Positions 51,368-60,928 are shown, counted from the stretch's first letter. The stretch is 64,000 nt of DNA from Gramella sp. MT6 (GCF_019357415.1 NZ_CP048410.1:3436501-3500500); one strand, 5' to 3'. The notes: generated by a model from the sequence alone, not told the origin. Translations and numbers: made by a program.

Positions 51368-51898
51368 ATGAAAAAGTTATTTATAATTTTCCTCATAGCA
51401 GGGATCACTTTGTCCTGTAATGATGGGAAAAAAGAGGAAGTTAGATACACCCAGGATTCAAAAGAAATCAACACTTTAAAGGCAGCAATCAAGGATTATG
51501 AAGATGCCAACTGGGATTCTTATACAACACATTATGCAGACACGGCTAAGATCTATCATAACAGTGAGGAAAGTTTAAGTTCTAAACAACAAGTGGATAT
51601 ACATAAAGAAAATACAGGCTCATTATCTGCATATGGCTTTGTAGATGACGATGATGAATATGAAATGGTGTTAACAGATGATAATAACACCTGGGTCAAT
51701 TACTGGGGCACCTGGAAAGGCACTATCGCTGAAAACAGCAAAGAAGTAACTATACCTATTCATTTGACCGCAAGGTTCGTTAATGGTAAAATTGTAGAGG
51801 AACATGGCTACTGGGATAATGGCATTTTTATGTCTGCCATGGAAGAAATGGAAGCTTCAAAAGCAAAGCAGGATTCTATCCAGGGTGCTGAACAGTAA
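51368..51898 (+). CDS. NTF2/SnoaL-like lipoprotein
   Basis: The protein has 176 residues with a lipoprotein signal (GITLSC, Cys17). The mature domain has an N-terminal helix (KAAIKDYEDANWDSYTTHYA) followed by strands (DTAKIYHNSEE, then NTWVNYWGTWKGTI, then PIHLTARFVNGKIVEEHGYWD), the layout of the NTF2-like cone fold. Such proteins bind small hydrophobic molecules or act as isomerases and hydrolases. No catalytic residue is certain. It lies 5 bases after the second paralogue and 10 bases before the epimerase gene. Confidence 0.88.
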   Translation: MKKLFIIFLIAGITLSCNDGKKEEVRYTQDSKEINTLKAAIKDYEDANWDSYTTHYADTAKIYHNSEESLSSKQQVDIHKENTGSLSAYGFVDDDDEYEMVLTDDNNTWVNYWGTWKGTIAENSKEVTIPIHLTARFVNGKIVEEHGYWDNGIFMSAMEEMEASKAKQDSIQGAEQ

Positions 51899-51908
51899 AA
51901 TATATAGC

Positions 51909-52850
51909 ATGAAACATATAGGAATTACAGGAGGGGCAGGGTTTATTGGGAGTCATATTACTAAAAGGTTTCTTGATGAGGGTCATAAGGTTAAAATATC
52001 TGTTACCAATATTTCTAAAAGCAACAAATATGAACACCTCTTTGATCTTGGCAATGAGGACCGGCTCTCTATCAAAGATCTTGATGTGCAGGATATGGAA
52101 TCATTAAGAAGCTTTTCCAGGGATTGCGACATCATTATTCATTGTGGTACTCCTTTTAAATTAGGCGTAGAAGATCCCAAAAAAGATCTCTTTCAGCCAA
52201 CCATTAATGGAACCGAGAACTTTCTCAAGATAGTAACTGAAAACAATGATCTTGAAAAACTTGTTTTTGTCGCCTCTGTTGCCGCTTTCAACACTTCATT
52301 CCCATTCCCGGTGGAAGGCCGGGATACAGATCATTTATATACTGAAGAGGATGAACCCTTCCTTGACGAAGCTAATATTCCTTACGCTCAGGCTAAGTAC
52401 TATGCAGATCAAACTGTGCGCAAGTTTATTAAAAATAATCCCGACCTAAAGACTGAAATAGTTACTGTCTCTCCGGTTACGGTTATTGGCAGAGCCTTGT
52501 CTAAAAGAGAAGATTCCACTTCAGTAGGTCTACAACAGCTTATAAAAGCTAAAGCTCCTACAGATCCGTTCATGCAACATCTTTTTGAAGAGGATGTGGA
52601 ATTCGCCCTGGTAGACGTAAAAGACGTTGCCGAGGGCGTATACAGGGCTGCCACGAAAAAAGGTTTACATGCTAAGAATTATTTCCTGACTAGTGAAAGC
52701 TGGAAGATTTCTGATATTTCAAGAATGCTTAATCATGAGGATCCAGATGCAGAGGCACGTACCGTTTACAGTAATGAACTGGCTAAAAAAGAGCTTGGTC
52801 TCGATTTTAAACCAGTTAGCGAACCTTTGAAAAACTTTAGCAATCCTTGA
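51909..52850 (+). CDS. NAD-dependent epimerase/dehydratase (dihydroflavonol reductase-like)
   Basis: The protein has 313 residues from the ATG at 51909; earlier ATGs overlap the NTF2 gene. The NAD-binding motif is ITGGAGFIGSHITKRFLDEG. The catalytic YxxxK is present as YAQAKYYADQ with an upstream serine in VFVASVAAF. It belongs to the extended SDR superfamily, which acts on sugars, sterols or flavonoids. It is cytoplasmic while its neighbours are secreted, so any shared pathway would need import of a product. The substrate is unknown. Confidence 0.93.
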   Translation: MKHIGITGGAGFIGSHITKRFLDEGHKVKISVTNISKSNKYEHLFDLGNEDRLSIKDLDVQDMESLRSFSRDCDIIIHCGTPFKLGVEDPKKDLFQPTINGTENFLKIVTENNDLEKLVFVASVAAFNTSFPFPVEGRDTDHLYTEEDEPFLDEANIPYAQAKYYADQTVRKFIKNNPDLKTEIVTVSPVTVIGRALSKREDSTSVGLQQLIKAKAPTDPFMQHLFEEDVEFALVDVKDVAEGVYRAATKKGLHAKNYFLTSESWKISDISRMLNHEDPDAEARTVYSNELAKKELGLDFKPVSEPLKNFSNP

Positions 52851-52908
52851 CTTCTCCTGCAAAACATTAAGGAAGAGATTTATAAGATCAACTAATCAAC
52901 ATTAAAAA

Positions 52909-53598
52909 ATGAGAACATATAATAAATTGAAATCAGGGCTGGGAATAATTTTCATCTTAATCCCATTACTGAACCTTTTTGCCCAGGATGCGGCGAAAGT
53001 AGACCCTGAACATTATAAAGTTGTGGTAGATAATGATAAGGTTCGGGTACTACGAATAAATTACGATCCTGGTGAAGAGTCCAAAATGCATAGTCATCCT
53101 GAGGGAGTGGTTGTCTTCATGTCTGAAACTAAGGGGAAAATGAAAACCGAAAACGGAGAGTCCATGGACATGAATATGAAAAAGGGTGATATCATGTGGA
53201 CAGAAGAAGCCAAACATCAACCTAAAAATGTGGGTGATAATCCTTTCGAGGTCATTCAAATAGAATTGAAGAACCCGGGCAACATTGCTGGAAAAAAGAG
53301 TCTGCATTTGTTCGATCTTCCTGAAGGGGTTACAGAAAAGAAGCTGAATGATTTTCTAAAGGAAATGAATATGGCTATTGCAGAAGAAGGTTATCCCGGC
53401 GCGGGCTATCATTTATATAAAATCACTGATAATAATGATGAGTATAAATACTTTATGGAGGGTGTCTGGCCAGATTCAGCTACCTATGATAAGATCCATG
53501 ATTCTGAAAAATGGAAAGCTGCCGCTGATAAAGGAAAGGACTTGATAGATAAAATTCAGGCTACTGAACTTTATTTAAAAGCTGAAAAGGTAAATTAG
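52909..53598 (+). CDS. secreted cupin fused to an alpha/beta-barrel-like domain
   Basis: The protein has 229 residues with a Sec signal peptide (GIIFILIPLLNLFAQ). Residues about 35-120 are a single cupin with metal-ligand candidates KMHSHPEGVVVF and later EEAKHQP. Residues about 150-229 (EGYPGAGYHLYKITDNNDEY, then KYFMEGVWPDSATYDKIHD) follow the same pattern as the C-terminal modules of the two paralogues at 49671 and 50574. It is the last gene of the group and is followed by a terminator. The fusion suggests all three proteins work on a related ligand. No function is known. Confidence 0.88.
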   Translation: MRTYNKLKSGLGIIFILIPLLNLFAQDAAKVDPEHYKVVVDNDKVRVLRINYDPGEESKMHSHPEGVVVFMSETKGKMKTENGESMDMNMKKGDIMWTEEAKHQPKNVGDNPFEVIQIELKNPGNIAGKKSLHLFDLPEGVTEKKLNDFLKEMNMAIAEEGYPGAGYHLYKITDNNDEYKYFMEGVWPDSATYDKIHDSEKWKAAADKGKDLIDKIQATELYLKAEKVN

Positions 53599-53615
53599 AA
53601 AAGGCCGTTAAAAAG

Positions 53616-53660
53616 AAATAGGCTTAGAAAAATTAAATTTTTCTAAGCCTATTTTATTTT
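53616..53660. terminator. bidirectional terminator between the cupin gene and the YeeE/YedE pair
   Basis: A 17-base stem (AAATAGGCTTAGAAAAA with its complement) closes on a 5-base loop and is followed by a T-rich tract on the plus strand. It separates two convergent transcription units. Confidence 0.88.
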
Positions 53661-53675
53661 TTAAATCCTAAACTT

Positions 53676-54089
53676 TTAGTGTGGTAATTTATCCCTCACG
53701 ATTCCATAAATAAATGTTCCGAGAATTGCCGCCAGAAAGACCACAATAACAGAAACATATCCAGCACCTATCAAAGTGTAAATTGGTCCCGGGCAAGCTC
53801 CCGCAAGTGCCCATCCCAGTCCGAAGATAATACCCCCGAACATGTAACGGCTAAAGCTTTTATTTTTTGGAATAAACTGGATCTCTTCCCCGTTAAAATC
53901 TTTCGCCTTTGTCTTTTTAATCCATTGTATTCCAAGTACTCCAAGTACAAGAGCTGAACCTATAATGCCATACATATGGAAAGCCTGGAACTGGAACATT
54001 TCATAGATCCTGAACCACGAAGCGGCTTCAGACTTAAACATTACGATTCCGAAAAATATACCTATAAATAAATATGCTACTACTCTCAT
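53676..54089 (-). CDS. YeeE/YedE sulfur transport half-protein (short half)
   Basis: The protein has 137 residues and four membrane segments. The conserved motif is GWALAGACPGPIYTLIGAG, whose Cys is a hallmark of this sulfur-transport family. It lies 3 bases after the longer half, so the two make one functional unit. Family knowledge: YeeE/YedE proteins import thiosulfate or related sulfur species or hand sulfur to sulfurtransferases. Its operon has a Crp/Fnr-like site upstream, shared with an MBL-rhodanese operon 7 kb away. Confidence 0.92.
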   Translation of the reverse strand: MRVVAYLFIGIFFGIVMFKSEAASWFRIYEMFQFQAFHMYGIIGSALVLGVLGIQWIKKTKAKDFNGEEIQFIPKNKSFSRYMFGGIIFGLGWALAGACPGPIYTLIGAGYVSVIVVFLAAILGTFIYGIVRDKLPH

Positions 54090-54092
54090 TTT

Positions 54093-54650
54093 CTAAAATA
54101 TTAAAGGGAATAATAAATGAACCATTATCAATCCACCGATGAAGAACCCAACCACAGCAATAAGGGAAGGTAATTGAAGATTACTTAATCCAGAGATAGC
54201 GTGCCCGGAAGTACAACCTCCGGCCCATCTTGCTCCAAAACCTATCAGCAAACCGCCAACTATTAGAATACTTAGCGATTTCCAATTGGTTAGAGCTTCT
54301 ATACTATACAATTCATCTGGCAGATAAGCGCCTCCAGCACTTTCAAATCCAAGTCCTTGTAAAGTTGAAACCGTTTCAGTGTTGATATCAACAGCAGCAT
54401 CGGCCGTTAAAAAATTCAAGGCGATAAAACCGCCAATGGCAGCACCAATAATAACGGTAAGGTTCCATTTTTGCGCTCGCCAGTTAAAGTCGAAAAAACT
54501 CGCTTTCCTGTCTGCACCACACATGGTACAAAGTGTTCTTAAATTCGAAGACATCCCGAATTGTTTCCCCATGAATATAAGGAGGAACATGATCAATGCT
54601 ATTAGCGGCCCGGCCACATACCAGGGCCATGGTTGTAAAATAAATTCCAT
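54093..54650 (-). CDS. YeeE/YedE sulfur transport half-protein (long half)
   Basis: The protein has 185 residues when started at the ATG at 54650 (MEFILQPWPWYVAGPL); the open frame up to 54704 lacks support because the Crp/Fnr-like promoter lies there. Four or five membrane helices and the conserved GARWAGGCTSGHAISG, with the family Cys, are present. A further Cys pair in TLCTMCGADR is typical of this half. It is translated with the short half, 3 bases away. It should move or bind inorganic sulfur at the inner membrane. Confidence 0.93.
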   Translation of the reverse strand: MEFILQPWPWYVAGPLIALIMFLLIFMGKQFGMSSNLRTLCTMCGADRKASFFDFNWRAQKWNLTVIIGAAIGGFIALNFLTADAAVDINTETVSTLQGLGFESAGGAYLPDELYSIEALTNWKSLSILIVGGLLIGFGARWAGGCTSGHAISGLSNLQLPSLIAVVGFFIGGLIMVHLLFPLIF

Positions 54651-54667
54651 AACTTTTTTTTCAGTTG

Positions 54668-54711
54668 CAAATAAACAATAACAAGAGTCGGAAATCAGTA
54701 ACAATAGTTAC
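54668..54711 (-). promoter_or_regulatory. Crp/Fnr-like site and promoter of the YeeE/YedE pair (site A)
   Basis: The palindrome GTAAC-AATA-GTTAC (54698-54711) is flanked by A and A. On the minus strand TTTATTTG (54675-54668), one mismatch from the TAnnTTTG consensus, begins 29.5 bases from the palindrome centre, so the centre falls at about -41. This is the geometry of a class II activator site. The same spacing recurs at two further sites in the window. Confidence 0.6.
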
Positions 54712-54714
54712 AAA

Positions 54715-55617
54715 CTAATTCTTCTGGCAGTATTCCCTGAGGTTTTCCAGTACTTTATTGGAGAGCCTTTCCAGGGTTTGGGCAGACCAACCAGCGCTGG
54801 TATCGTGGGCAATGACATTATCATGATCTAAAGTTTCAGAAGAAAGATCACTTTTAGCGTCTCCATCAAAGATCGCGAAATTCTCTTTATTAACGATCCA
54901 GTTTTGAAAAGCTTTTTCATCGAAAGGCAAGCCCAGAGATGTATTAATGAAAATCTTTTTATTTCCTAGAGTCCTAAATTCTGAAGCTTGCAACAATTCT
55001 GTATTCTTTGGAAGATGAATTGAAATTACTTCACATGTTTTCAGCAGCTCCTCAAGCTCGAGATACTTCACCCCACGATCACTCCAACCATCTTTCTTGC
55101 TTCGGCTGTAGTAATAAAGATCTGCCTTAAACGGAATCAGGCACTCTGCCAGTAATTGACCTGTCACTCCAAAACCGATTATTCCTATTTTGAGATCGGT
55201 TAATTCCTGGGGTAATTCTTTCCATTGATTTCCACTATATCCATTCAATAACTGAATAAGTTCAGAAATTATGAATTCTGCCACTCCCGGATCCCCGTAG
55301 TCTTTGATCCCCGTAACCGTAATTCCCCTTTCACGGGCAAATTTCACCGCTACGTTCGCAGATTCATCATCGAAAAGACTGCAAGCCATTCCTATATATT
55401 TAATATTAGGACAAGCCTCGATGATCTTCTCATTTAATTGGGTATGCCAGGAAACAATCACGGCTTCGGCATTTCCAATTCTTTTAACGACCTCATCTTT
55501 ATTATCAGGATAATCTGTATTCACCTCAACCTCTTCCTTACTAAAATTTTGTAATTCAGAGATCGCTTGCTTGTTTAATTTAGTTTGGTCTACACAGACT
55601 ATTTTATTGAATTTCAT
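54715..55617 (-). CDS. D-isomer specific 2-hydroxyacid dehydrogenase
   Basis: The protein has 300 residues. The NAD-binding domain has the motif IGIIGFGVTGQLLAECL, and the catalytic-domain pattern is KDYGDPGVAEFIISELIQLL. The catalytic residue candidates are Glu and His near the C-terminus (NVIAHDTSAGWS). The protein lacks the longer insertion of phosphoglycerate dehydrogenase. It probably reduces or oxidises a 2-keto/hydroxy acid. It ends 17 bases above the YeeE/YedE start region, so it is a separate unit. Confidence 0.92.
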   Translation of the reverse strand: MKFNKIVCVDQTKLNKQAISELQNFSKEEVEVNTDYPDNKDEVVKRIGNAEAVIVSWHTQLNEKIIEACPNIKYIGMACSLFDDESANVAVKFARERGITVTGIKDYGDPGVAEFIISELIQLLNGYSGNQWKELPQELTDLKIGIIGFGVTGQLLAECLIPFKADLYYYSRSKKDGWSDRGVKYLELEELLKTCEVISIHLPKNTELLQASEFRTLGNKKIFINTSLGLPFDEKAFQNWIVNKENFAIFDGDAKSDLSSETLDHDNVIAHDTSAGWSAQTLERLSNKVLENLREYCQKN

Positions 55618-55688
55618 AAGCTATTATTAAACCTTACAAATTTAAATGTCACGTCCTGATCTTATTCTGGGCGATCCGGGAATAAATC

Positions 55689-55716
55689 AAAAGGCCGAAA
55701 TATCTTTCGGCCTTTT
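55689..55716 (-). terminator. terminator of the acyl-CoA carboxylase operon
   Basis: A 12-base stem (AAAAGGCCGAAA with its complement) with a 4-base loop ends 3 bases before the carboxyltransferase stop. On the minus strand it reads into a short T-tract. Confidence 0.88.
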
Positions 55717-55719
55717 AAT

Positions 55720-57261
55720 TTATAATGGAATATTCCCATGTTTCCTATTCGGTCTTAGTACAGATTTTGTTTCTAAAGCACTGAAAGCTTTGATAAGTTT
55801 TCTGCGGGTATCCTTTGGCATGATAACCTCATCGATAAAGCCACGCTGTGCGGCCTCAAAAGGAGTCGCAAACTTCTCTGCATATTCCGCTTCTTTTTCG
55901 GCCAGTTTCTTTTCAGGATCTTCAGCTTCTGCAATTTCTTTTCTAAAAATAATCTCAGATGCTCCCTTCGCTCCCATTACCGCGATCTCTGCAGTTGGCC
56001 ACGCAAAGTTGAAGTCTGCCCCAATATGTTTCGAATTCATAACATCATAAGCCCCGCCGTAGGCCTTTCTCGTAATAACGGTAACTTTTGGCACTGTGGC
56101 TTCGCTTAACGCATAAAGCAGCTTAGCGCCGTGTAAAATGATCCCGTTCCATTCCTGGTCGGTTCCCGGTAAAAATCCAGGCACATCTACCAACACCAAA
56201 AGTGGAATATTAAAGCAGTCACAGAATCTGGTAAATCTGGCAGCCTTTTTAGAAGAATCAACATCTAATACTCCAGCCAGACTCATTGGCTGGTTGGCAA
56301 TCACACCAACACTCCTGCCTCCTATTCTTGAAAAACCAACGATAATATTATCAGCATAATCCTTATGTATCTCAAAAAATGAATCATCATCGATAATTCC
56401 TTTAATGACCTCATGCATGTCATAAGGCTTATTGGAACTATCGGGAACTATATTTTCGAGAACTTCACGATGTTCATCTCCAAGTTCAAATTCAAGTTTT
56501 TCTGGAGCTTTCTTATTATTCTGCGGCATATAACTAATCAACTGCTTGATATTCTCAAGGCAGATGATATCATTGGCAGCGGTAACGTGGGTAACTCCAG
56601 ATTTTGTAGAATGCGTGCTTGCACCCCCAAGTTCCTCTGAAGTAACCTCTTCATTGGTGACAGTTTTCACCACGTTTGGTCCGGTTACGAACATATAAGA
56701 CGTATCCTCTACCATCAGGGTAAAATCGGTCATCGCTGGAGAATATACCGCTCCACCAGCACAAGGTCCCATGATCGCTGATATCTGCGGAACCACTCCC
56801 GAAGCCTTCACATTACGGTGAAAAATATCGGCATAACCACCCAGGGACTTCACCCCTTCCTGGATTCGAGCACCACCTGAATCATTTAATCCTATGATGG
56901 GCGCTCCAACCTTAACAGCCATATCCATGATCTTACAGATCTTTTCGGCATGGGTTTCCGATAGGGAACCACCAAAAACAGTAAAATCCTGAGCAAAGAC
57001 ATAAACCAGGCGGCCATGAATTGTTCCATACCCGGTAACTACTCCGTCACCATAGAACTTTTGTTTATCCATTCCGAAATCGGTAGTACGATGGGTTACT
57101 AAAATTCCTATTTCTTCAAAAGAATTCTCATCTAAAAGGTAATTCACCCGCTCACGAGCGGTCAACTTTTTCTTTTCGTGTTGTTTGGCAATTCTTTTAT
57201 CACCTCCACCCTTATGGGCTTCAGCGATCTTATCTTTTAATTTATCGAGGTTCTGACTCAT
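55720..57261 (-). CDS. acyl-CoA carboxylase carboxyltransferase subunit
   Basis: The protein has 513 residues. The crotonase-like carboxyltransferase fold shows the N-terminal [17 protein letters not shown], then [40 protein letters not shown] and [18 protein letters not shown]. It is the beta subunit of a propionyl-CoA or related acyl-CoA carboxylase. It acts with the biotin carboxylase and biotin carrier encoded next to it. It is the last gene of the operon and is followed by a strong terminator. Confidence 0.95.
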   Translation of the reverse strand: MSQNLDKLKDKIAEAHKGGGDKRIAKQHEKKKLTARERVNYLLDENSFEEIGILVTHRTTDFGMDKQKFYGDGVVTGYGTIHGRLVYVFAQDFTVFGGSLSETHAEKICKIMDMAVKVGAPIIGLNDSGGARIQEGVKSLGGYADIFHRNVKASGVVPQISAIMGPCAGGAVYSPAMTDFTLMVEDTSYMFVTGPNVVKTVTNEEVTSEELGGASTHSTKSGVTHVTAANDIICLENIKQLISYMPQNNKKAPEKLEFELGDEHREVLENIVPDSSNKPYDMHEVIKGIIDDDSFFEIHKDYADNIIVGFSRIGGRSVGVIANQPMSLAGVLDVDSSKKAARFTRFCDCFNIPLLVLVDVPGFLPGTDQEWNGIILHGAKLLYALSEATVPKVTVITRKAYGGAYDVMNSKHIGADFNFAWPTAEIAVMGAKGASEIIFRKEIAEAEDPEKKLAEKEAEYAEKFATPFEAAQRGFIDEVIMPKDTRRKLIKAFSALETKSVLRPNRKHGNIPL

Positions 57262-57277
57262 CTCTGAATTCTGAATT

Positions 57278-58720
57278 TTAGTTGTGTGGTAATCTTAATT
57301 GCTCCTTATCGGATAAATATTGCTTCAGTGCCATTAATGCCGCAAGTTTGGCTTCTTCTTCGGTCTCTTCTTTCAAAGCTTCCGGAGAATAATATTTTTT
57401 GACAAAGTGCGTATCGAAATTTCCGCTTCTAAAAGCTTCATGCTGAAATACGAATTTTCCGAAAGGCAAAGTAGTACTTACTCCTTCTACGATATAGTGA
57501 TCTATAGCCTTTATCATCATCTGGATAGCTTCTTCCCTGGTCTTACCGTAGGTTATAAGCTTGGCCAGCATAGGGTCATAATAAATAGGAACTTCCATTC
57601 CCTCTTCGAACCCGTTATCGAGCCTGATCCCTTCTCCTACAGGAACCTGATATTTTTCTAAAGTTCCCGTACTTGGCATGAAATCTTCCAGCGGATCTTC
57701 AGCATATACCCTTAGTTCCATCGCATGACCTTTAATTTTGAGATCATCCTGGGAAAACTGAATTTTTTCACCTCGGGCAACCAAGATCTGTTGCTCTACA
57801 AGGTCTACCCCTGTAATATATTCTGTTACCGGATGCTCTACCTGAAGCCTGGTGTTCATCTCCAGGAAATAGAAGTTCCTGTTTTCATCAAAAAGGAATT
57901 CAACTGTTCCAGCTCCTACATAATCGCAGGCTTTGGCAACTTTTACAGCGGCTTTACCCATCTCTTTTCTTAAAGCATCATCAAGAACTACAGAAGGGGC
58001 TTCTTCAACTACCTTCTGGTGCCTACGTTGTATACTGCATTCCCTTTCGAATAAATGGAGGTAATTACCATGAGTATCTGCCAGCACCTGGATTTCTATA
58101 TGCCTTGGTGAAGACACATATTTCTCAATAAAAACGGAACCATCACCGAAGGCAGATTCTGCCTCTGAGATTGCACGTTTCATCTGGTCTTCCAGGTCTT
58201 TTTCCCTTTCCACGATACGCATTCCCTTTCCTCCACCACCGGCAGAAGCTTTGATAAGGATAGGAAAACCAATGTCTTTTGCTATTTTTTTTGCTTTTTC
58301 GGTATCGGTGATCGCTTCATCGATCCCGGGAACCATAGGGATATCATATTTCTTCACCGCATCTTTCGCCGCGAGTTTACTTCCCATGATCTTAATGGCC
58401 TTTGATCCCGGACCAATCCAGGTAATACCATTCTTCTCAACCGATTCCGCAAAGTTGGCATTTTCACTTAAGAAACCATATCCCGGGTGAATTCCATCAA
58501 CATTTAGTTTTTTAGCTACTTCTATAATCTTATCGCCTTTCAGGTAAGATTCGCTGGATGGAGCTTCTCCAATGCAAACAGCTTCATCTGCAAATTTCAC
58601 ATGGGGTGCATTCCTGTCTGCAGTAGAATAAACCGCTACGGTATCGATTCCCATACGTTTTATGGTCTTCATTACCCTAAGTGCGATCTCTCCCCTATTG
58701 GCTACTAATATTTTCTTCAT
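57278..58720 (-). CDS. biotin carboxylase subunit of acyl-CoA carboxylase
   Basis: The protein has 480 residues. It has the biotin carboxylase N-terminal pattern [20 protein letters not shown], the ATP-grasp segment [15 protein letters not shown] and the [19 protein letters not shown] motif, then [20 protein letters not shown]. It carboxylates biotin on the carrier with ATP and bicarbonate. It lies 16 bases upstream of the carboxyltransferase gene. The length and all key motifs are present, with no sign of damage. Confidence 0.96.
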   Translation of the reverse strand: MKKILVANRGEIALRVMKTIKRMGIDTVAVYSTADRNAPHVKFADEAVCIGEAPSSESYLKGDKIIEVAKKLNVDGIHPGYGFLSENANFAESVEKNGITWIGPGSKAIKIMGSKLAAKDAVKKYDIPMVPGIDEAITDTEKAKKIAKDIGFPILIKASAGGGGKGMRIVEREKDLEDQMKRAISEAESAFGDGSVFIEKYVSSPRHIEIQVLADTHGNYLHLFERECSIQRRHQKVVEEAPSVVLDDALRKEMGKAAVKVAKACDYVGAGTVEFLFDENRNFYFLEMNTRLQVEHPVTEYITGVDLVEQQILVARGEKIQFSQDDLKIKGHAMELRVYAEDPLEDFMPSTGTLEKYQVPVGEGIRLDNGFEEGMEVPIYYDPMLAKLITYGKTREEAIQMMIKAIDHYIVEGVSTTLPFGKFVFQHEAFRSGNFDTHFVKKYYSPEALKEETEEEAKLAALMALKQYLSDKEQLRLPHN

Positions 58721-58762
58721 TCTGACTTATTCTGAATTCGTAATTCTAAAACCTAAACTGGA

Positions 58763-59248
58763 TTACTCCATTTCTATCAATAACTGGTTCTTCTCTACCG
58801 TATCTTTTTTACTCACGGTAACAGATTTCACTACTCCGTCTCTTGGAGCCGTTAAAGTATTTTCCATTTTCATTGCCTCTAGTACCAGCAGGTAATCACC
58901 TTCTTTCACCTCATCGCCTTCTTTAACGTTCACTTCCAGGATAAGACCCGGCATTGGAGCCTTGATATCATTCACCTGTTGTGAGCTTCCTAAAGAAAGA
59001 CCCATTTCGTCTATCAACTGGTCCAGATCATTATTGATCTTTACTGTATAGATATTTGAATTGATCTTTATCTCGTAAGTCCTGTTTAAAAAATCTGGTT
59101 TGAAGATCTCTGCTGTGAAGGAGCGGTTATCTCTTAAAAGATGATAATTTCTATCTGAAGTTTTTTGGGTATCCAGTGCTCTGATCTCTTCTTCGGAAAA
59201 ATCAAATTCCATAGAATCGTTCACCTTAACCTTGTAATTCTTATCCAT
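58763..59248 (-). CDS. biotin carboxyl carrier subunit of acyl-CoA carboxylase
   Basis: The protein has 161 residues. The first 90 residues form a small charged region. The C-terminal biotinyl domain has the lipoyl/biotinyl pattern APMPGLILEVNVKEGDEVKE and the biotin-attachment motif EAMKMEN with the modified Lys at residue 127. It begins the operon with the biotin carboxylase and carboxyltransferase and should shuttle carboxylate between them. This three-protein form is typical of propionyl-CoA carboxylase in Bacteroidota. Confidence 0.95.
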   Translation of the reverse strand: MDKNYKVKVNDSMEFDFSEEEIRALDTQKTSDRNYHLLRDNRSFTAEIFKPDFLNRTYEIKINSNIYTVKINNDLDQLIDEMGLSLGSSQQVNDIKAPMPGLILEVNVKEGDEVKEGDYLLVLEAMKMENTLTAPRDGVVKSVTVSKKDTVEKNQLLIEME

Positions 59249-59590
59249 AAAGAGGTTTATGTATTGTTATTTTTTGACCTTGGAGCGTAAATATAGAAAA
59301 ATTAAGGGTCTTGAAGTGTTGAAGAAATCTCAAAATATTGCGAAATATTATGATATTTTGTCTATCTCGATGGTATAAAGTAAGCTTCTGATTAGAATTT
59401 TTCAGAAATGTGGGGTACAGGGGGTGAACTGCGTCCTTTTCAACTTCTCTTTTTCTGAGATTCTGAAACTCCCGATGCCTCGGGACTGCATGACGAAATC
59501 TCAATTACGGCTAAAAGGTTTTGAATAATAAATAAAAAACCCGGGAGGTTATCCCGGGTCAATGTTAAAAGTAATTGGATGTCGACTTAA
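59249..59590. other. 342-base intergenic region with a possible dispersed-repeat-like block
   Basis: This gap separates the biotin carrier gene and the MBL-rhodanese gene. From about 59400 to 59510 the sequence has a different, more GC-rich look with a 6-base stem TCCCGA/TCGGGA around TGCC and the phrase GACTGCATGACGAAATCTC. That layout resembles the dispersed intergenic repeats of flavobacterial genomes. A reading frame on the minus strand here has no recognisable domain and is rejected. The first part to 59400 holds nothing I can support. Near 59533-59559 lies the terminator of the next gene. Confidence 0.4.
59533..59559 (-). terminator. terminator of the MBL-rhodanese gene
   Basis: An 8-base GC stem (ACCCGGGA with TCCCGGGT) and a 5-base loop run, on the minus strand, into six T. 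It lies 32 bases past the stop codon. Confidence 0.88.
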
Positions 59591-60928
59591 TTATTTAAAA
59601 TCATTTATCGCATCGCTAAGATCGTAGACCTTAGTGTTTTCAAATTTTGCATCGAGGATGCTACTACCGGCCGCAGACCTGTAACCACCCGCACAATGAA
59701 CCACCACCGGCTTATGCGATGGAATCTCAATTGCATTCTCTCTTAATTCATTAAGGGGAACCGCGATCGCATCGTCAAAGATCTTTCCTTCAGCTACCTC
59801 GCTGTTATTCCTAATATCAACAATGGTGTAGTTTTCCTTATTGTTCTTAAAACCTTCAATATCCAGCTGATCTGATTTTTCAGAAACCTTATCACTTAAA
59901 GTGATCACTGCTTTCACCTGTTTTTCATAGCCGATCTTGGCTGTTCTTTCCAGCAAATCTTCAAGATTGTCTATACTCTCTATCACCAGGTAGAATTCTT
60001 CTTCAGGCTGAATGATCGCTCCCAGCCAGGTCTCATATTTATCCTTTTCTGAACGCGCCATGATATTGATACTTCCGTGCAAGTGACCATCTTTAAAAGC
60101 TTCCCCACTTCTTGTATCCACAACGGTAATCCCAGTCTCAACTTCATCTACATACAATTTCAGCTTATTAGCCCATTTGGTGCGCTGAACATTCTCAGGT
60201 CCCGTTTTATTCACATCTACATTGAAGCCGAAATAATGCGGAATAAATGGCTGATCCTTCAGTATCTCTTCTACGAATTCATCTTCGGTCTGCTCCTTAA
60301 AAGCCCAATTCCCCTGGCGCTCATTTCCCAAAGTACTGGAAGAAGCGTCGCTCATGTTCTTTCCGCATAAAGAGCCTGCTCCGTGTGCCGGGTATACCAG
60401 CGCATCATCAGGAAGATCGGTGAACTTATTCTTTATGGTGTTATACATTTGCTTGGCAAGATCCACTCGCTTCGCTTTCATATTACCTGCTTTCTCTCTA
60501 AGGTCTGGTCTTCCAACATTGCCTATGAATAGAGTATCGCCAGTGAAAAGAGCTGTCTTATCGCCTTCCTTGGCTACTACAGTGATACTATCTGGAGAGT
60601 GTCCAGGCGTATTAATCGCACTAAAGGTGGTATCTCCCATCTTAAGCGTATCGCCATCATCAAAAGTTTTATGCGGATAATCTGCTCCCAGCAATTCGCT
60701 TGCGTAAATTGTCGCACCGGTTTGCTCATGAATTTGCATATGGCTACTCACAAAATCGGCGTGAGGATGAGTTTCAAATACCGCTACAATTTTAGCATTC
60801 TGCTCTTCTGCATACCTGTAATATTCCATTGGATTCCTGGAAGGGTCTACAAGAGCCATTTCTCCATTGCTCACAATAGCGTAAGAATAATGCGCTAAAG
60901 GATCGTCTTTAAATTGTTTTATGGTCAT
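59591..60928 (-). CDS. MBL-fold metallo-hydrolase with two rhodanese domains
   Basis: The protein has 445 residues. The metallo-beta-lactamase domain comes first, with the metal motif ETHPHADFVSSH, then NTPGHSPDS, then FTGDTLFIGNVGRPD. Two rhodanese-like domains follow. The first (about 255-350) has no Cys at the catalytic position (FYLVIESIDN). The second has the active Cys412 (VVVHCAGGYRSAAG). This is the persulfide dioxygenase-rhodanese type, which oxidises glutathione or similar persulfides and transfers sulfur. It lies 15 bases after the sterol-desaturase-like gene. Confidence 0.95.
   Translation of the reverse strand: MTIKQFKDDPLAHYSYAIVSNGEMALVDPSRNPMEYYRYAEEQNAKIVAVFETHPHADFVSSHMQIHEQTGATIYASELLGADYPHKTFDDGDTLKMGDTTFSAINTPGHSPDSITVVAKEGDKTALFTGDTLFIGNVGRPDLREKAGNMKAKRVDLAKQMYNTIKNKFTDLPDDALVYPAHGAGSLCGKNMSDASSSTLGNERQGNWAFKEQTEDEFVEEILKDQPFIPHYFGFNVDVNKTGPENVQRTKWANKLKLYVDEVETGITVVDTRSGEAFKDGHLHGSINIMARSEKDKYETWLGAIIQPEEEFYLVIESIDNLEDLLERTAKIGYEKQVKAVITLSDKVSEKSDQLDIEGFKNNKENYTIVDIRNNSEVAEGKIFDDAIAVPLNELRENAIEIPSHKPVVVHCAGGYRSAAGSSILDAKFENTKVYDLSDAINDFK

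Noticed and set aside
51804..51908. Upstream start for the epimerase gene
   Set aside because: It overlaps the NTF2-like gene and places a non-family peptide before the NAD-binding motif.
59241..59504. Minus-strand open reading frame of 87 codons between the biotin carrier and MBL genes
   Set aside because: It overlaps the carrier gene start, has a basic, low-complexity translation with no domain, and crosses the repeat-like block. It is treated as non-coding.
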